Positions 21,310 to 33,242 of a stretch of 64,000 bases of DNA are shown one piece after another. The DNA is from Entonaema liquescens (taxonomy: Eukaryota > Ascomycota > Sordariomycetes > Xylariales > Xylariaceae), in contig CADCSX010000012.1 of NCBI GenBank assembly GCA_902805475.1, positions 310,001 through 374,000 of the forward strand, read 5' to 3'. The notes under the pieces were generated by a model. The model was not told the DNA's origin, searched no databases, and saw nothing but the letters and a program-made list of their open reading frames with translations. Numbering within the stretch: position 1 is the stretch's first letter; the number at the start of each line of letters is the position of its first letter. The position numbers and the translations under genes are program-made.

Positions 21310-24075
21310 CTATTTTTCCCATTCCCCATCTCCAAAGTACCTATCAGGCATATCGACATCCCACAGCGGCCTCTCCACCAACGCCACCTCAAGAACCTTC
21401 CGTGGTTCTTCCTGCGCTACCCCATCGACAGCCCCGTTTACAGATAAACCTTCTCCCTCGCCAAGAGGCACAATACCTAGGATAGGCCGATATTTATACG
21501 TATGCCAGAAGGCTAGGTTGTTGCCCGGTTGCGATTCAGACACCGATTTCCCCGCATGCTGCGCAAGAGCGCTAGCTCACCTTGGTTCTCATCATCCGAA
21601 TCCTCGCTCTCGCTCTCTTCTTCTCCTGGTTGGCTCACCTCGTCTTCGTCCATGGGATCAGAGGCGGGACCGTCGAGAGGAATTTCTTCGATTTCGTCCT
21701 CGACCCGATGGATAATCTTGGTAGGCCCCGCTGCCCCGATTTCTGCCCTGCTACCGGCACCGCTGTCAGGTCCCCTCTTTCTCTTTGTTCCTTGCTTTAC
21801 CAGTTCCCCGTTAGATGACTCGTGCGACTGAACCGGCTCAGCTAGATCTTGGGACAAATCTAGCATGAAGAGAAACGTGCTGCCATATAGCCATACCCTT
21901 TCCCTGACCAAAGAGCTCCCTTTACGAGATCGCGGATATTTCGGAACTCGGCCGGAAAACGCGTTATCGGATTCCGCCTAGACCAGGGTGTTAGGGAGCC
22001 AAGAGAGGGGTTGATTAGAAGAATTTGCGGTTTAGCGGTGATAGTTAGAAGTACATAATCGTCGGGGGTATCGCTGTCGTCTGCTATAGGAGCGTTTGAG
22101 GCTGGAACATGATCGGAGAAACATAGAACGGTAGGAGCGGCTTGCAATTTAGGAATAAGGGAGCCCTTTGGATTACGGGCCCATCGCTGGCCTTCTATGT
22201 CGGTTACGCCCTCTTCCTCGTCTTCACTATCGGATGAAGCATCCTCATCGTGAGTCCCATTTGCACCATTCTGAAGCTTTGGCCGTGTCGCATCCAGTAC
22301 CCACGTGTCTATATAACCAGCGAGATCCGCGACGGCCAGCATCTTGCTATCCGGAGAGAACGTAACGTGAGTAACCATTCTGTCGTACTGCCCCAAGCCT
22401 CCCAGGGATGTGTGCTTCTGTACTTTCCTCCCGATGCGTTGTAAGCGAATTGCTTTGGGGTGGAGCGACGGCTTGGTATCTATCGTGGCGTCGTATAGGA
22501 TAGATGAAATGAAAATTTTGTTGCCACCTTGGATGGAGCATAGCCATCTACCATCCGGAGATATCTGGACTAGTGTCGCGCCCTGCTTAGAAAATTCCTC
22601 CTGTAACTCGCTCTTGATAATCTTAAGCTCGTCCTTCTTGGACTCGCTTCGAGGCTTCAGGTGAAATGCTTTAATATCGGATGTCGTCGAGACTACTAGT
22701 AAGGAACCGTCAGAACTGATCGTCGCAGACGTAATGTTTGCTTCGCCCTTGATTAAGATTCGCGCTAGTAGCTTTCGATTCTTGTCGACAGCAGACTCCC
22801 CGTCCGGCGCGTCCACCAGATCCCGCAGAGGTCGTTTCAGGCGCCATACGTGGACCTCTCTCTCCCACCAGCTAACTATTAACCTGCTCTTTGGCGCGCT
22901 TTGAAGAGGCGGGCTCTGAGGCAAATGCGATAGGGTTCGATGGTTCTCCATGCCAGCTTCTCGCAGGGGTAACACGATCGGACTAGCATCCGGTCCTGAG
23001 AGAAATTAGCAACAACAATAAGATTGAATAGAAAACAAACACAAACCTCCCGAAACAACGACGCTCATGCCATTTCCTTCGAACGATGCCATCGTTTTAC
23101 GTCGTGGCTGTGGTATCTCCTATGCCAAACCCTGCTCCACCTCGCTGTTGCGCCCGAGGTCTTTCTGTAAAGAACGGTTCTGCGGTCCATCCCTCCGCTA
23201 ACAATCGTCGAACCGTCGGCGCTAACCGCCAGAGATAGGACATCCTGGTTGTGAGTTTGCAACCTCTGCGCCTGAGTGTACGTCTTTCCATCCCATATGC
23301 AGATCTGACCGGTCGAATCGCCTGAAACAATGTCGCGCCCGTTAAGACATTTGACGGACCAGACGATGATTTCCTTGGCACCACCGGAAAGGTCCGACCC
23401 CAAGGTCATCTTTCTTAATACGTTACCGTTGCGCATGTCGTAGACTCGGATAGCACTGTCTGAGCACCCGACTACAACGACGTTGCGGTTCTGAAAGGCG
23501 ATGCTGACCATCTTGGTCTTCTTAGAGGACGATCTCACTAGTATCCTGTCGAATCGAAGGTCGTCTTCGTCGATCGAGTAAAGGACTAAACTACCATCCA
23601 TGGTGCCGGCCACCAGCTTCTTCCCGCTCTGGACGGCACCGCTGGCAGACTTCTCACCGTGCTTGGCGGGTGCTGTAAATGGTTGGGCAGCTAGGCACCA
23701 TATATCTCCATGCATACCGCTCGCCTGTTTCTTCGGCTGTCCCTTCTCTAAATCCCATTCGGTAACGGTGCTCGTGTAGCCGATGCTAAACAGCCTCGAC
23801 TTTCCGACGAGCTTAGTACCATCTTGGAGAAGTTGATCGGGCTCTGTAACCCAGACGAGTCCATCGATACTCCTATCTTTTCCTCCGTGTAAGGTAGTCT
23901 CGTGATGCCATAAGCCGTTTAAGGGATTCCATATCTCTATATCGCCATTTGCTCGACCGATCGCTAAGCGTACCGGAGCGCCTCTCTGGGATTTGGTGAC
24001 TGTCGGGTAAGAAAATGCGACGGCATTAATAGCGGAGGGGGGATACGGTACAAAGCGACAGCGGTGAATATCCAT
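21310..24075 (-). CDS. utp4: UTP4/Cirhin-like WD40 protein of the small-subunit processome
   Basis: Three exons: 24075-23047, 22995-21581 and 21512-21310, about 882 codons. It has N-terminal MDIHRCRFVPYPPSAINAVAFS, WD40 blades (GRANGDIEIWN, YTSTVTEWD, GTMDGSLVLYS, DSAIRVYDMRNG, DSTGQICIWD), an acidic Glu/Ser/Asp stretch, and the hallmark C-terminus HTYKYRPILGIVPL, then PLWDVDMPDRYFG. UTP4 is part of the t-UTP/UTPA complex needed for pre-18S rRNA synthesis in the nucleolus and is normally essential. Two single-base breaks interrupt the frame: at the T-run 23095-23098 (AAAA in the coding sense), and between about 21895 and 21913. Both are repaired by one base, so sequence error is likelier than loss of the gene. 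Confidence 0.85.
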
Positions 24076-24517
24076 TGTCGCGATGCGTCAATGCGAATTG
24101 ACCGGTTGTTTGCTCTAAACCACCAAGCGCGACGTTATGAAGAAAAGACCGTTAAAAGCTGTTAATGCAAATTAAGAGTTTGGGCCATTGAGATTTCTCA
24201 GCGTTAACTTTTTTTTTTTCTTATCGTCTTATCGCTGCAACTAGCACATTTTTAGATCGTGTTATGCCGCTATGCTTGTCATTGCACTTTTAGACCTGCC
24301 CCGCCAATAAAGGTACGTACCTCTAGAGCTCTCCCCTTTTTCCCCTTTTCTCATATCCTACCTACCTACCTTCCAATCCTAATAACATAGACCACAACTA
24401 CGACAAGATAATTCTGCTTACATTTATATGATTACTAGCGCTATTATTATATTAATCAGCTAAATATAGTACTGTACAGAGTACAGAATACATCACCTCG
24501 ACTAGGAAAGTTATATT
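24076..24517. other. Intergenic, nothing recognised
   Basis: Promoter side of UTP4 and 3' side of the kinase-like gene. Contains a T tract near 24209 and CCTACC repeats near 24357; otherwise nothing. Confidence 0.5.
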
Positions 24518-26287
24518 CTACGTTCTGGCATTTAGTAGCATATCCTGGATGATATCTCGAACACTCTCGTCGCTCTCAAACTCGGCCCTTTCATATTGAT
24601 GGGCACGATAAAATTGCTCGTTTCGAGTATTGACAGCTTCGGTAGCCATTTGCTCAAGCGCTGCTAGAGTAGGTCGGTTCCATGGCTCACATGCAGTGCA
24701 AGCCATCGCCACCCTGAACAAATCCTGATCTATATGGGTATAGTCCTCATACTCAGCAACCATAAATCCTGGGGCGACCGCGACTGGTGGCTGATTCCAT
24801 GCCGTCGAAAACATCCCTGATTCTGAGCCAATGTCTGACCATAAACCCATCACTTTGTTCCGTTCTAGTGTTATAAGTTCACATATGATCTATCATCCGA
24901 TTAGATTATCTCCGAGGTAATACGTAGGTAGTAAACGGAAAGAAGGAGAAGGGGAAGCGCAAGTAACTTACAAGTCCTATCGCAAAGACATTCTCTTTTT
25001 CTCCTCTCCATATATTATCCCTAAACGTCGGTTAGTGACTTCACAAGTTCCGAGGATAGCTTGATCAACTTACTCTGTCTCCGGGAACTCCATCGCCACT
25101 CCAAAGTCGATTGCCTTCAGAACTGGAGTTAAATTGTGTTCGTTGTCGCCAAGTGGCAATAGATCACCAAACATAACTGGGTAGATATACGTTAGCAAAC
25201 TAGATATGAGGATTGTTCGGACGGAACGTACTATTCTGATCGTGCATGTCACTATGCCTTATCCTCCTAGCAACTCTATTCGGTGGGATATGTTCGTTCA
25301 CGTCAAATCCCGGCCCTTCAGGCGGGTATGCCATGGCAATACACATCCGTACGCCTGCGGTGTTACTCGTTAGTCTAGTGCCTATAGTTACATCTGACGT
25401 GCCGATGGTTTAACTTACAACATAGAAATAATCTCCATAGTATCCTATTTGGTAGCGGCGCTTCTAGTAAGTCCACGACTCGATCTATAAAATCGTACAA
25501 AGTACCACTGATGTACAATGCTAAATTAGCTACGCTTCTTTGACAAAAGTCCTCAGGGAATACATGGAATACTTACTTTTCCAAATATTCGATAAAAATC
25601 CAACTCACGAGACCGTGTGGTATAGCGCCCGGTATTGTTCTGGAGAGGGGGTCGTTAGGTGGCTCTATAAGGTTGACGACGTGTCTTGCCCTTTCTAATA
25701 TCTGCGATCGCGTTAGCTTCTACCTATCTGGTGGTGGTCAACCTATTTCGGCAAGCCCTATGATTATAACAAACCTTAAGAGCATGATGCTCGTTCACAA
25801 GATGGCTAGAGTGCGTCGACAGAGGTCCGCTTGTGTCAACAGACGTACCTTGTCCCAACATGTGCGGCGGTCCTCCGTACCCCGGAATAACTAGCGATTT
25901 GTCCACCTTCAGAATCATGCGCCTTGTCAGCGGCTCAACCTGGTAGCCAGAAAATGGCATTACTTTATATTTAAGCTTCCATGCTATTCCGTTCGCCCCG
26001 GCCCCAATCGCCTTTTCAAGCTTGAAGCGTTGGCCCGGGTCGTGCGAAAAATACGTTCTCAAGATATCTGCTGCCGCGGCAATGTCTTCGGGATCGATAC
26101 TAGATGCAAGTCAGTAACGCTTCTAGATATAACTATAAATAAAGTGACATATGAAATGGGGGTTTATGTAAATTGGTTAGTAAAGCAATACATACTCTCC
26201 GTCATCGAAGTCCATATCGGACGGGCGATTCCGTTCGCTCGAATAATCACTATCCGTCGAATCATCATACATCTCAGTGTCCGACAT
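24518..26287 (-). CDS. Divergent protein-kinase-like protein, eight small exons
   Basis: Exons: 26287-26196, 26099-25775, 25701-25577, 25507-25419, 25354-25232, 25176-25074, 25020-24972 and 24864-24518. The protein starts with an Asp/Ser-rich acidic segment, then a glycine-rich loop (IGAGANGIAWKL), the ATP Lys in MILKVDK, and hinge WIFIEYLENGTLYDF. Where HRD-x-K-x-x-N is expected it reads HSDMHDQNVMFGD, followed by IDFGVAM. The first seven exons keep frame; the last junction (24971/24864) is off by one base, which a GG to G loss at the GTAAGT donor would explain. The missing Lys after the catalytic-loop Asp may mean weak or no kinase activity. Confidence 0.68.
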
Positions 26288-27317
26288 ATTCGCAATATTC
26301 TCTTTTCTTGGACCTCTATCGGCGAATAAGAGCCTTCTTTGATATGTTCACGGGAAAGGTCAGGCACGGGGATACTGATTTCTCATTTATAAATCCGACT
26401 GGCAAAGAATCCTGAACAATATTGATTGTGCTCCGATGCCTACACCTTTGTGAACAAAGAATCTATTATATTCTAACTATGGGTAAAGGGATATCTATGT
26501 TCATAATCCAACCTTAATCAATAATCACCATTATTGGGGTGATGTTAGACTATTTCATGCAAGGGAATATTTACACCTTCATTTCCGCTTCGAAAGGAAT
26601 CGAACCGGCCGACCAATGAATTATCAAGGTACCTCTGTTAACAATCTATTGTACTGATGTTTTGATTATATCTTTACTGTCTTATAACAATTTATTATCC
26701 TATTTTGTGATACGTAGGAGGACACTCACCGGGGCGGGTGAGCTTCTTTCTTCATGTGAATTACCGACGACGCCTTTGTTATATACCTACTGTTACGGAG
26801 CTACGGTCCTAGAGGTTACTACCACTCGGTTACTACCCTGCCCTATCATAGGATCATTTATGATTTGAAGGGTAGACGAAGGGGATTCTGAAGAAATGTC
26901 TCATGGCGGGTTCACGTCACAATCTTTGCACAGGCTGGGATATTAGGACCAAGGAAGCATGACCGAAAATGAACGTAATGTAGTATTTCTTAGGAGTAGT
27001 GTCGGAATAGGCTCCGAATATAAATATTATGGATATCATTATCACAAGTCACTGGGAAAGGACATGATGTTGTCAAAATGTTACTCGAGGCCAACGTCCA
27101 AGGCAAGTTACTAGGTAAAGATAACCGCGGACCGATTTGCTAGGCGACATAAGGAAATAATACTCGCAATCTCAGAATCCGATGGAAGCAAGTCGTAGTC
27201 CAAATCCCATCTATTTATGGAGATACTAATTAGATCGCATCTCCATACTCTATATATCCTCGCGCTAACCGTTTTGCTCTCCATCTGAATATTCTATGCA
27301 CAACCATAGAAAGACTT
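26288..27317. other. Intergenic 1 kb, nothing recognised
   Basis: AT-rich. A stretch near 26585-26615 resembles a tRNA T-arm on the minus strand but no cloverleaf can be built around it. No gene supported. Confidence 0.45.
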
Positions 27318-29177
27318 TCAGTCTTCTTCATATGCCATCTCAGTCCTGCGAGCAGTCAGCTAATATACCTACACTGTTATCATACGCCAATATAGGAGAG
27401 CGTCTTACCAGTCGTCATCCGTGATAGGGTGGAAGCTTCCGATCATCTGACGACCTGGGTCATCTTTAATGAAGGCTATCTTCTTAGGAAGCTTTCCCAT
27501 GCCTTTATTATTCGAATTGACCTGCTTGCCAGTAACTTCATGGATAGTGCCAAACATATATGGCTCTTGGGCGTGTCCTATAACAAATTGGCGAACCCTA
27601 GTATCCCAGAAGTTTATTAGTGGGAAAACACTACTAAGGCAGGTCTGGGTAGATACGGAATGAATACTGTATTCCTACCTTTCAGCCGTGAATCTTTCGC
27701 CGTACGGAATTTCATGAGAGGCGTATCCACTCGGCGCGGTCAGGAGCGGCTCTCTACCGTCGTCATACCTCTTAAGAGCCCGTTTCAACCTGTATGGGTG
27801 GATGTCATTTCGGAGATTCTGTTCAGATAGAATCAATCGAGCCAGACCGGTAATTTCGCGAGGATCTTCGTCGTAATCGATGAAAATCTCCTTCACTCGT
27901 GATCGGTCAAGAGAATCCCAGTATACTTCGAAGTTGTGGTTGCGATATTTGAACAACCGGTTCTCGTAAGCTGTATGTAAGGCACTAAGTTATAGTACAC
28001 TTAAGACTTTTAGAACGGGAACACATACATGGGCTACGACGTGTGAGATCGATAGTATTAGTGCGTGTGGCAATGGCAGTGATTCCTCGCGGGTTAGTAT
28101 ATACTTGTGTCCCGTCGAAGGCAACACAAGCAGAGTCGACATCGAATCCTGTTAGGATTTCGCTTATAGACCTATAGAGCCTGAGTATAATCTACTGAGA
28201 ATTAATATTCTGGTGATGTTTTCGGAGGAAGAGGGCGTATTTCACCTGCACATGACGGAACGGGTACCTTGGTGAAATGAATGTGATTGCATTCTTCGAG
28301 CGCAAGGATAGGGCCTGTCCAGAAAACAAGCGCTGGTTCTTTCGTACCACAGCCTCTACTTCAAGGATACGTTTGACCGCCTCGCTCTCGCTATCCAGCC
28401 CGTAGAGAAATATATCAATGTCACTAGAGCTAGCAGTAGTTCTGGAGAAAATCAGCTTGAAGTAAAATAGTCTAGGAACTATGCAGACGTACTGATAATA
28501 TGTTTCGAGAGGGTTTTCTACGGTAAGGTCATACTCAATATGCACATCGCTGCGATAAGAAAGCAAGGGGAGAAGTGCCGACGACCCGGCTACCACAATG
28601 TTGGACCAGTCTAGCTCAAAGTCGATAGGGTTAGTAAATGTTCGAGTACCGGCAATCTGATATGATCTTACCAAGACCTGCCAGTGTACCTATAAATATT
28701 CTCGTTGGTAAGTATAGTTTCAAAAGGGGGTTAATAGCAACTTTGCTAACCATGAGTAAAGCCATCGAAGTTATCACGATAATCAGCCAGTGATGGGGTA
28801 ATTGCTAAACTCCCATCTTCTTCTCGTTCGTCCTCGTCTACCGGCATGATATACTTGTCATCGTCGGCTATTTGGCGATCGATAGTCCGGATCCTAAACA
28901 TGTCTTCCTGGCCATTATAGACTGGTACCAGGTTCGCTAGATCGTCAACTTGGGAGCTAGGGTCCGCAAATAGTTCCCGTAGTCGAGCCTCATATTTCAA
29001 ATATGGCTTCAAGAGTTCGCGCGTAGGAGTTTGAGGATGCTTGGAAAGGTACGAGATAAAGTGCGAAGACGGCGTCGGGGGCACGGCATTACGCCCAGTT
29101 GTTCTCAGCGGAAGAGCCATTGATACAACCGCGCTTGTTCGTATGTCAGTAGGACGGCCGGGTGCTTCGGATTGCAC
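27318..29177 (-). CDS. Fungal protein with nucleotidyltransferase-like motif, eight exons
   Basis: Exons: 29177-28751, 28689-28672 (only 18 nt), 28610-28493, 28441-28246, 28191-28029, 27970-27679, 27597-27409 and 27345-27318. Phases agree throughout, giving 476 residues. An N-terminal segment (SHFISYLSKHPQTPTRELLKPYLKYEARL) leads to LDWSNIVVAGSSALLPLL, then SSDIDIFLYGLD and SEILTGFDVDSAC, RRSPSYENRL, EVYWDSLDRSR, and a C-terminus DPGRQMIGSFHPITDDDWTEMAY. The G-S-[x]n-D-x-D layout resembles the nucleotidyltransferase fold. I recognise the sequence as a widespread fungal family often annotated only as hypothetical or ankyrin-associated; no ankyrin repeats are seen here. Start could be the Met at 29120. 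Function unknown. Confidence 0.8.
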
Positions 29178-29902
29178 GGTATGGGAGAATGTTGGGAAAC
29201 ATCACACAGATCTGGTGACTCTTGACATTACTATAATTATGATAGCGGTTCTAATATGGCACCACATTTGGGAATCTTATACACGAGCAAACACATATCT
29301 GGTATATTCTGACTGATGAGTAATTCTCAGTACGCCTAGGTTTGTCTATACCTATAACGGGAAGGTTACTTTGAGGTAGCACTCAAGTTCTATACCTTTT
29401 GATGCGGACAATTCTGATTAGTTGCAATATTCGACGAAGGAAATAAATATTGGTAGCCACGTCATTTCAGCTCATGTTTGACAAGCTATAATGGGAATAG
29501 CTAAAGAAAAAAGCGTATTTTGACTTCTTATTGGACTATCAGGAAGCAGGCTCTATTACAAAAGGGGAATATTATTGGTCGCCTTGCACTTTTGGGTATA
29601 CTGACATATAACCCCTGGAGCTCCTATCGTATGAGCCAAAACCATAGGCAGATATGATCTTTACGAACTGAGGGGGAAATATTCGTCATGTTCGTGACTG
29701 ACTAGTTGTGTGTCTCGGGCAGATCTACGGCCTAAGTTTTCCGCATCCCTAGACACCAGTCAACCAACCAATGGGCATCTTTTGATCGTCAACGTTTCCC
29801 CATATAAGCCGGGCGAGCATGAGACTAAATAATGTAGTCCTGATCTGTTCGGTAAACTGGTCGGTTTCTCGATCCACGGGACTTGGGAAAATTAAGTGAG
29901 TT
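29178..29902. other. Divergent intergenic, nothing recognised
   Basis: AT-rich promoter region between the nucleotidyltransferase-like gene (minus) and HET gene 1 (plus). No feature beyond presumed promoters. Confidence 0.5.
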
Positions 29903-32216
29903 ATGGTGGACGCTCGTTCAATACAACAACTTCCAGGACGGTCCAGGAGCCACCTGTGCAGCACCTGCGAGAAGCTGGACTTGGACAGAAGGTTTCGCGA
30001 CGAGACAAGTGAACAAGCTATTGGTAATCTTCTCGAGTATAACGACCCTGGTTGCCCCTTCTGCATTCTCATTTCTGATTCCGTCGGCTGTGCATGGGGA
30101 GCTAAGTCGGACTCTGCCGAAATTTCATGTCGGCTCTTTATCCAGAGTCGAAGCCCATTATCCGTCAAGGAAAATGGTCGTATCCATCACCCCCAGCCAA
30201 GGTTGCTGCTTGCGACTGACAAGAGGCCGTTGGACTTTCATATCAATAGAGTTCCCCTTCGACAGATCGATCGGGTAAAAAATCGATTTATAATCGCCGA
30301 AATCGAACGTTTTCCAAGCAGGTCAGAGCCGAACTACCTACCTCGACTAGAAGTAGGAACCAAGCTGAATATCCCGCTCCTGAAAAGTTGGCTCAAAGAA
30401 TGCCGAAACCATAAGCATTCAAGATTGGCTGTAGAGCGAGGGGGTCGTGGTCTATTCCAACCTCAGCACCCCTTTCGCCTTATTGATGTCAATCAGGAAT
30501 GCCTGGTGCGGAAGGATACAAGGTGCGACTATGTGGCACTGTCTTACGTCTGGGGACGACGCCCTACTCTCTTATTCCCCGGCGAGGATGAGACAGAAAT
30601 ACCTATTCTCCTAAGCTTGCGAGAGAATGTGAAGGAATTGAGTATTCCCATGGGATTATCTAGTTCGAGGCCAGAGACACGCAAAACAGGAAGGATACCC
30701 CTAACGATTCGCGACGCTATAGAGTTTACCCGACAGATGGGAATGCAATACTTATGGGTTGACACCTTGTGCATTGTACAAGATGATCCCGAAGATAAGG
30801 CACGACTCATAGGGCGAATGGACGATGTTTACGATTGTGCTGCCGTGACCATCATTGCCGCAGCTGGTGGTGATGCGGATGCTGGGCTAAGGGGTGTTAG
30901 TCCACGCGCGGGCCACCCCCTTAAACCAATCAAGATCGTTGACCCATCAGACGGGAGCATTCTCAATATTTCGACTTGCTTGAAATCCCTATGTGAAGAA
31001 GTGCGCAGTGCGACTTGGAATACGCGAGGTTGGGTATTTCAGGAACAGTCATTATCGCAGCGCTGTCTTTATTTCACAGCCGAGGAAGTCTTTTTCAACT
31101 GCAGCGAAGCGCAATGGAGAGAAGGATATGATTATGCGCCAAAAAGCCACGCGCATGTCGACCTTGGAGTTCGGACAGGACCGCCGTGGTGGACGAGGAG
31201 TCTTAGGAAGGATCTTGACCCGACACCGTATCACTATCTCGGGGATGTAGGTGGAAAACTAGATATCCAGGCTTACCAAACGGCAGTTCAGGAATATAGC
31301 CGAAAGAACCTCACATTCTCGCATGACATACTTAACGCGTTTGAAGGTGTATTTAATAGGTTTAACGGGTATAAGGACGCCTCCGGGTTAAGTATTCGTC
31401 AGACACAAGGGATACCTCCTCATTTACTATACCAAGCGATCCTCTGGTTTCCCTACGGCCGATCCGAAAAGCGCCCATGCCAATCCGAACAGGCAGCTGA
31501 CAAGTTTTCAACATGGTCATGGTATGTAACTACACCAATTTGAGTCTATCGTTATGCAGGTTGAGATGCTAATGCATACGGCTAGGGTATATTGGGCGGG
31601 GCCCGTGGAATTCGCCTTTGCTGATAGTCTTTGGCTATCCAGAAACATCTCCCAAGCCACCATCAAGCGAGTTCCTATCTATGTGCCAATTATATGCTGG
31701 TACTATGGGGGTTCAAAGAAGCAATTCTGGGCGAGAGACATCTGGAAGACCATCTGCGAAACTCAGGAGTACACAACCAAGAAGTCCCCCGAAGAATTTA
31801 GGCGCACTAAACATTATTTCGATCGTATCGGAATCAACACTGAAGTATTGCTCGACTGGTCAAGAAAGGAACAGCTACCCAACCTTAACTACGGCGAGCT
31901 CGGATTTGTCGCGCCTTATTTGGATGCGGGACAGTTTGAAATAACAACTGCGAAAGACGAACAAGTTAAGATCTTGAAAGTGGCTGCTCACGAGGGTCAA
32001 TTTAGGTTTGATGGTGAAATTGAGATAGTTGACGAACTCGTCGTCATCGTTGCTGCTAATACAATCACCAAGCCACCCGATACACAGTCGATTCTATTGG
32101 GTTTAAACACGAAGGATGGTGTTTCGAGGAGAGTGGGCATCGGGTACATATACTACTCCCGAGATGCAGAGTTCGTCAAGCCGCAGTGGAAGTACAGGCT
32201 ATTCAGGGTCCAGTGA
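29903..32216 (+). CDS. HET (heterokaryon incompatibility) domain protein 1
   Basis: Two exons, 29903-31521 and 31586-32216, split by a GTATGT...CTAG intron with a GCTAAT branch site; 749 residues. The HET domain lies at about 210-380: CDYVALSYVWG, YLWVDTLCIVQDD, and TRGWVFQEQSLSQRCLYF, the three blocks that define the family. The N-terminus has a Cys-rich segment (CSTCEKL...GCPFCILI) common in HET proteins. The splice restores STWSWVYWAGPVEFAFADSLW. HET domains act as cell-death effectors in vegetative incompatibility, but many members have no tested role. This copy is intact. Confidence 0.92.
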
Positions 32217-32598
32217 GCGGTACTACTCTAAAGACATGTTGGTGATAGATATTGGAAGCGCTAAATGATTGGATAAGAATCACGAGGTTAGTTTTGAGCA
32301 GCTGTATGTTATACTGCAAAGGAGGAAGTCAGCCAATCAGGCGACTTGGGAGATTCCCATCTATGTCTTAAAGTGTATAAAGGGTTATTACACTAACAAG
32401 ACTAAAATATCACCATTGCCTCTCTCTTTAACCTCACATTTCCTAACACTACACTCTATTCACTAGACGTATGAAAATAGTTTAATGGTGCTATTTATTT
32501 ATAAAAGGCCTCTTCCTTATTAGCCCTCAGGAAAAAAGAGAAAAAAGAATCAGATGCCCTAGCACCTTTACACAACCGTATAGAATAACTCCGCAACA
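32217..32598. other. Intergenic, nothing recognised
   Basis: Short AT-rich spacer between HET gene 1 and the Nudix gene, both on the plus strand. Confidence 0.5.
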
Positions 32599-33162
32599 AT
32601 GGTAGAATGTCCAGTATTCAACTTTGACTACCATCCCTCTGTCGCAGACTTCGCCGTTCCTAAACATTCCTATCTTTCCGCTCACCCAGATGCATCCTTT
32701 GGCTATATCGCAACAAGGGCGCTCGTGGTGGACACGAGTGCATCCGAACCCCGCGTTCTGCTCCTTCAGCGTGCTGTTAGCGATGAAGACCCCAACAAAT
32801 GGGAGCCTCCCGGCGGCGCATGCGACGATGACGACGAGAGCATTCTGCACGCCGCTGCTCGTGAATTGTGGGAGGAGGCTGGACTTCAAGCCGCTCGAAT
32901 TAGCGGGCCCATTGGCGATCCCTATTTCTTCACTCTTGACGACGGGAAGGAGGTGTGCCAGTTTAGCTTCGCCGTGTATCTGAAGCCGGACATGGCAATT
33001 CCGTCAGCAGTGAAGCTGAATCCGGAGGAGCACCAACGTTTTGTCTGGGCCACTGAGTCTGAGGTTAAAGCGAGGAAGGCAGATGGCATCAATTTGGACT
33101 TTACGAGCAGTGAAGTTGAGCGCACGGTGCTTCAAGCATTTAATCACTTTCTAGTGAAGTAA
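32599..33162 (+). CDS. Nudix hydrolase
   Basis: Single exon, 187 residues. A Nudix box is visible at about 72-97: PGGACDDDDES, then AARELWEEAGL, with the REXXEE core and metal-binding Glu residues intact; the spacing after GG is one longer than the textbook box. Flanking strands RVLLLQRAV and EVCQFSFAVYL complete the fold. Such enzymes hydrolyse nucleoside diphosphates linked to another group. It lies between two HET genes, with its 3' end only 80 bp from the convergent HET gene 2, and 2.8 kb from the RelA/SpoT gene. A link to alarmone breakdown is possible but not shown. Confidence 0.92.
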   Translation: MVECPVFNFDYHPSVADFAVPKHSYLSAHPDASFGYIATRALVVDTSASEPRVLLLQRAVSDEDPNKWEPPGGACDDDDESILHAAARELWEEAGLQAARISGPIGDPYFFTLDDGKEVCQFSFAVYLKPDMAIPSAVKLNPEEHQRFVWATESEVKARKADGINLDFTSSEVERTVLQAFNHFLVK

Positions 33163-33242
33163 ATAGCAACCTAGCTACAGTACAGAAAGGAAACTAAAAT
33201 GCAATGCTCTCGCACAATTGCCTACATATGTAGCTTAATAGC

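Noticed and set aside
21513..21580. Apparent third frame break in UTP4 near the C-terminus
   Set aside because: A GTGAGC...ACCTAG intron of 68 nt joins the acidic segment to HTYKYRPILG in correct phase, so no lesion is needed.
26585..26615. tRNA-like T-arm sequence on the minus strand
   Set aside because: A GGTTCGATTCC box is present, but the T-stem does not pair and no A-box or acceptor stem can be found at the right distance.
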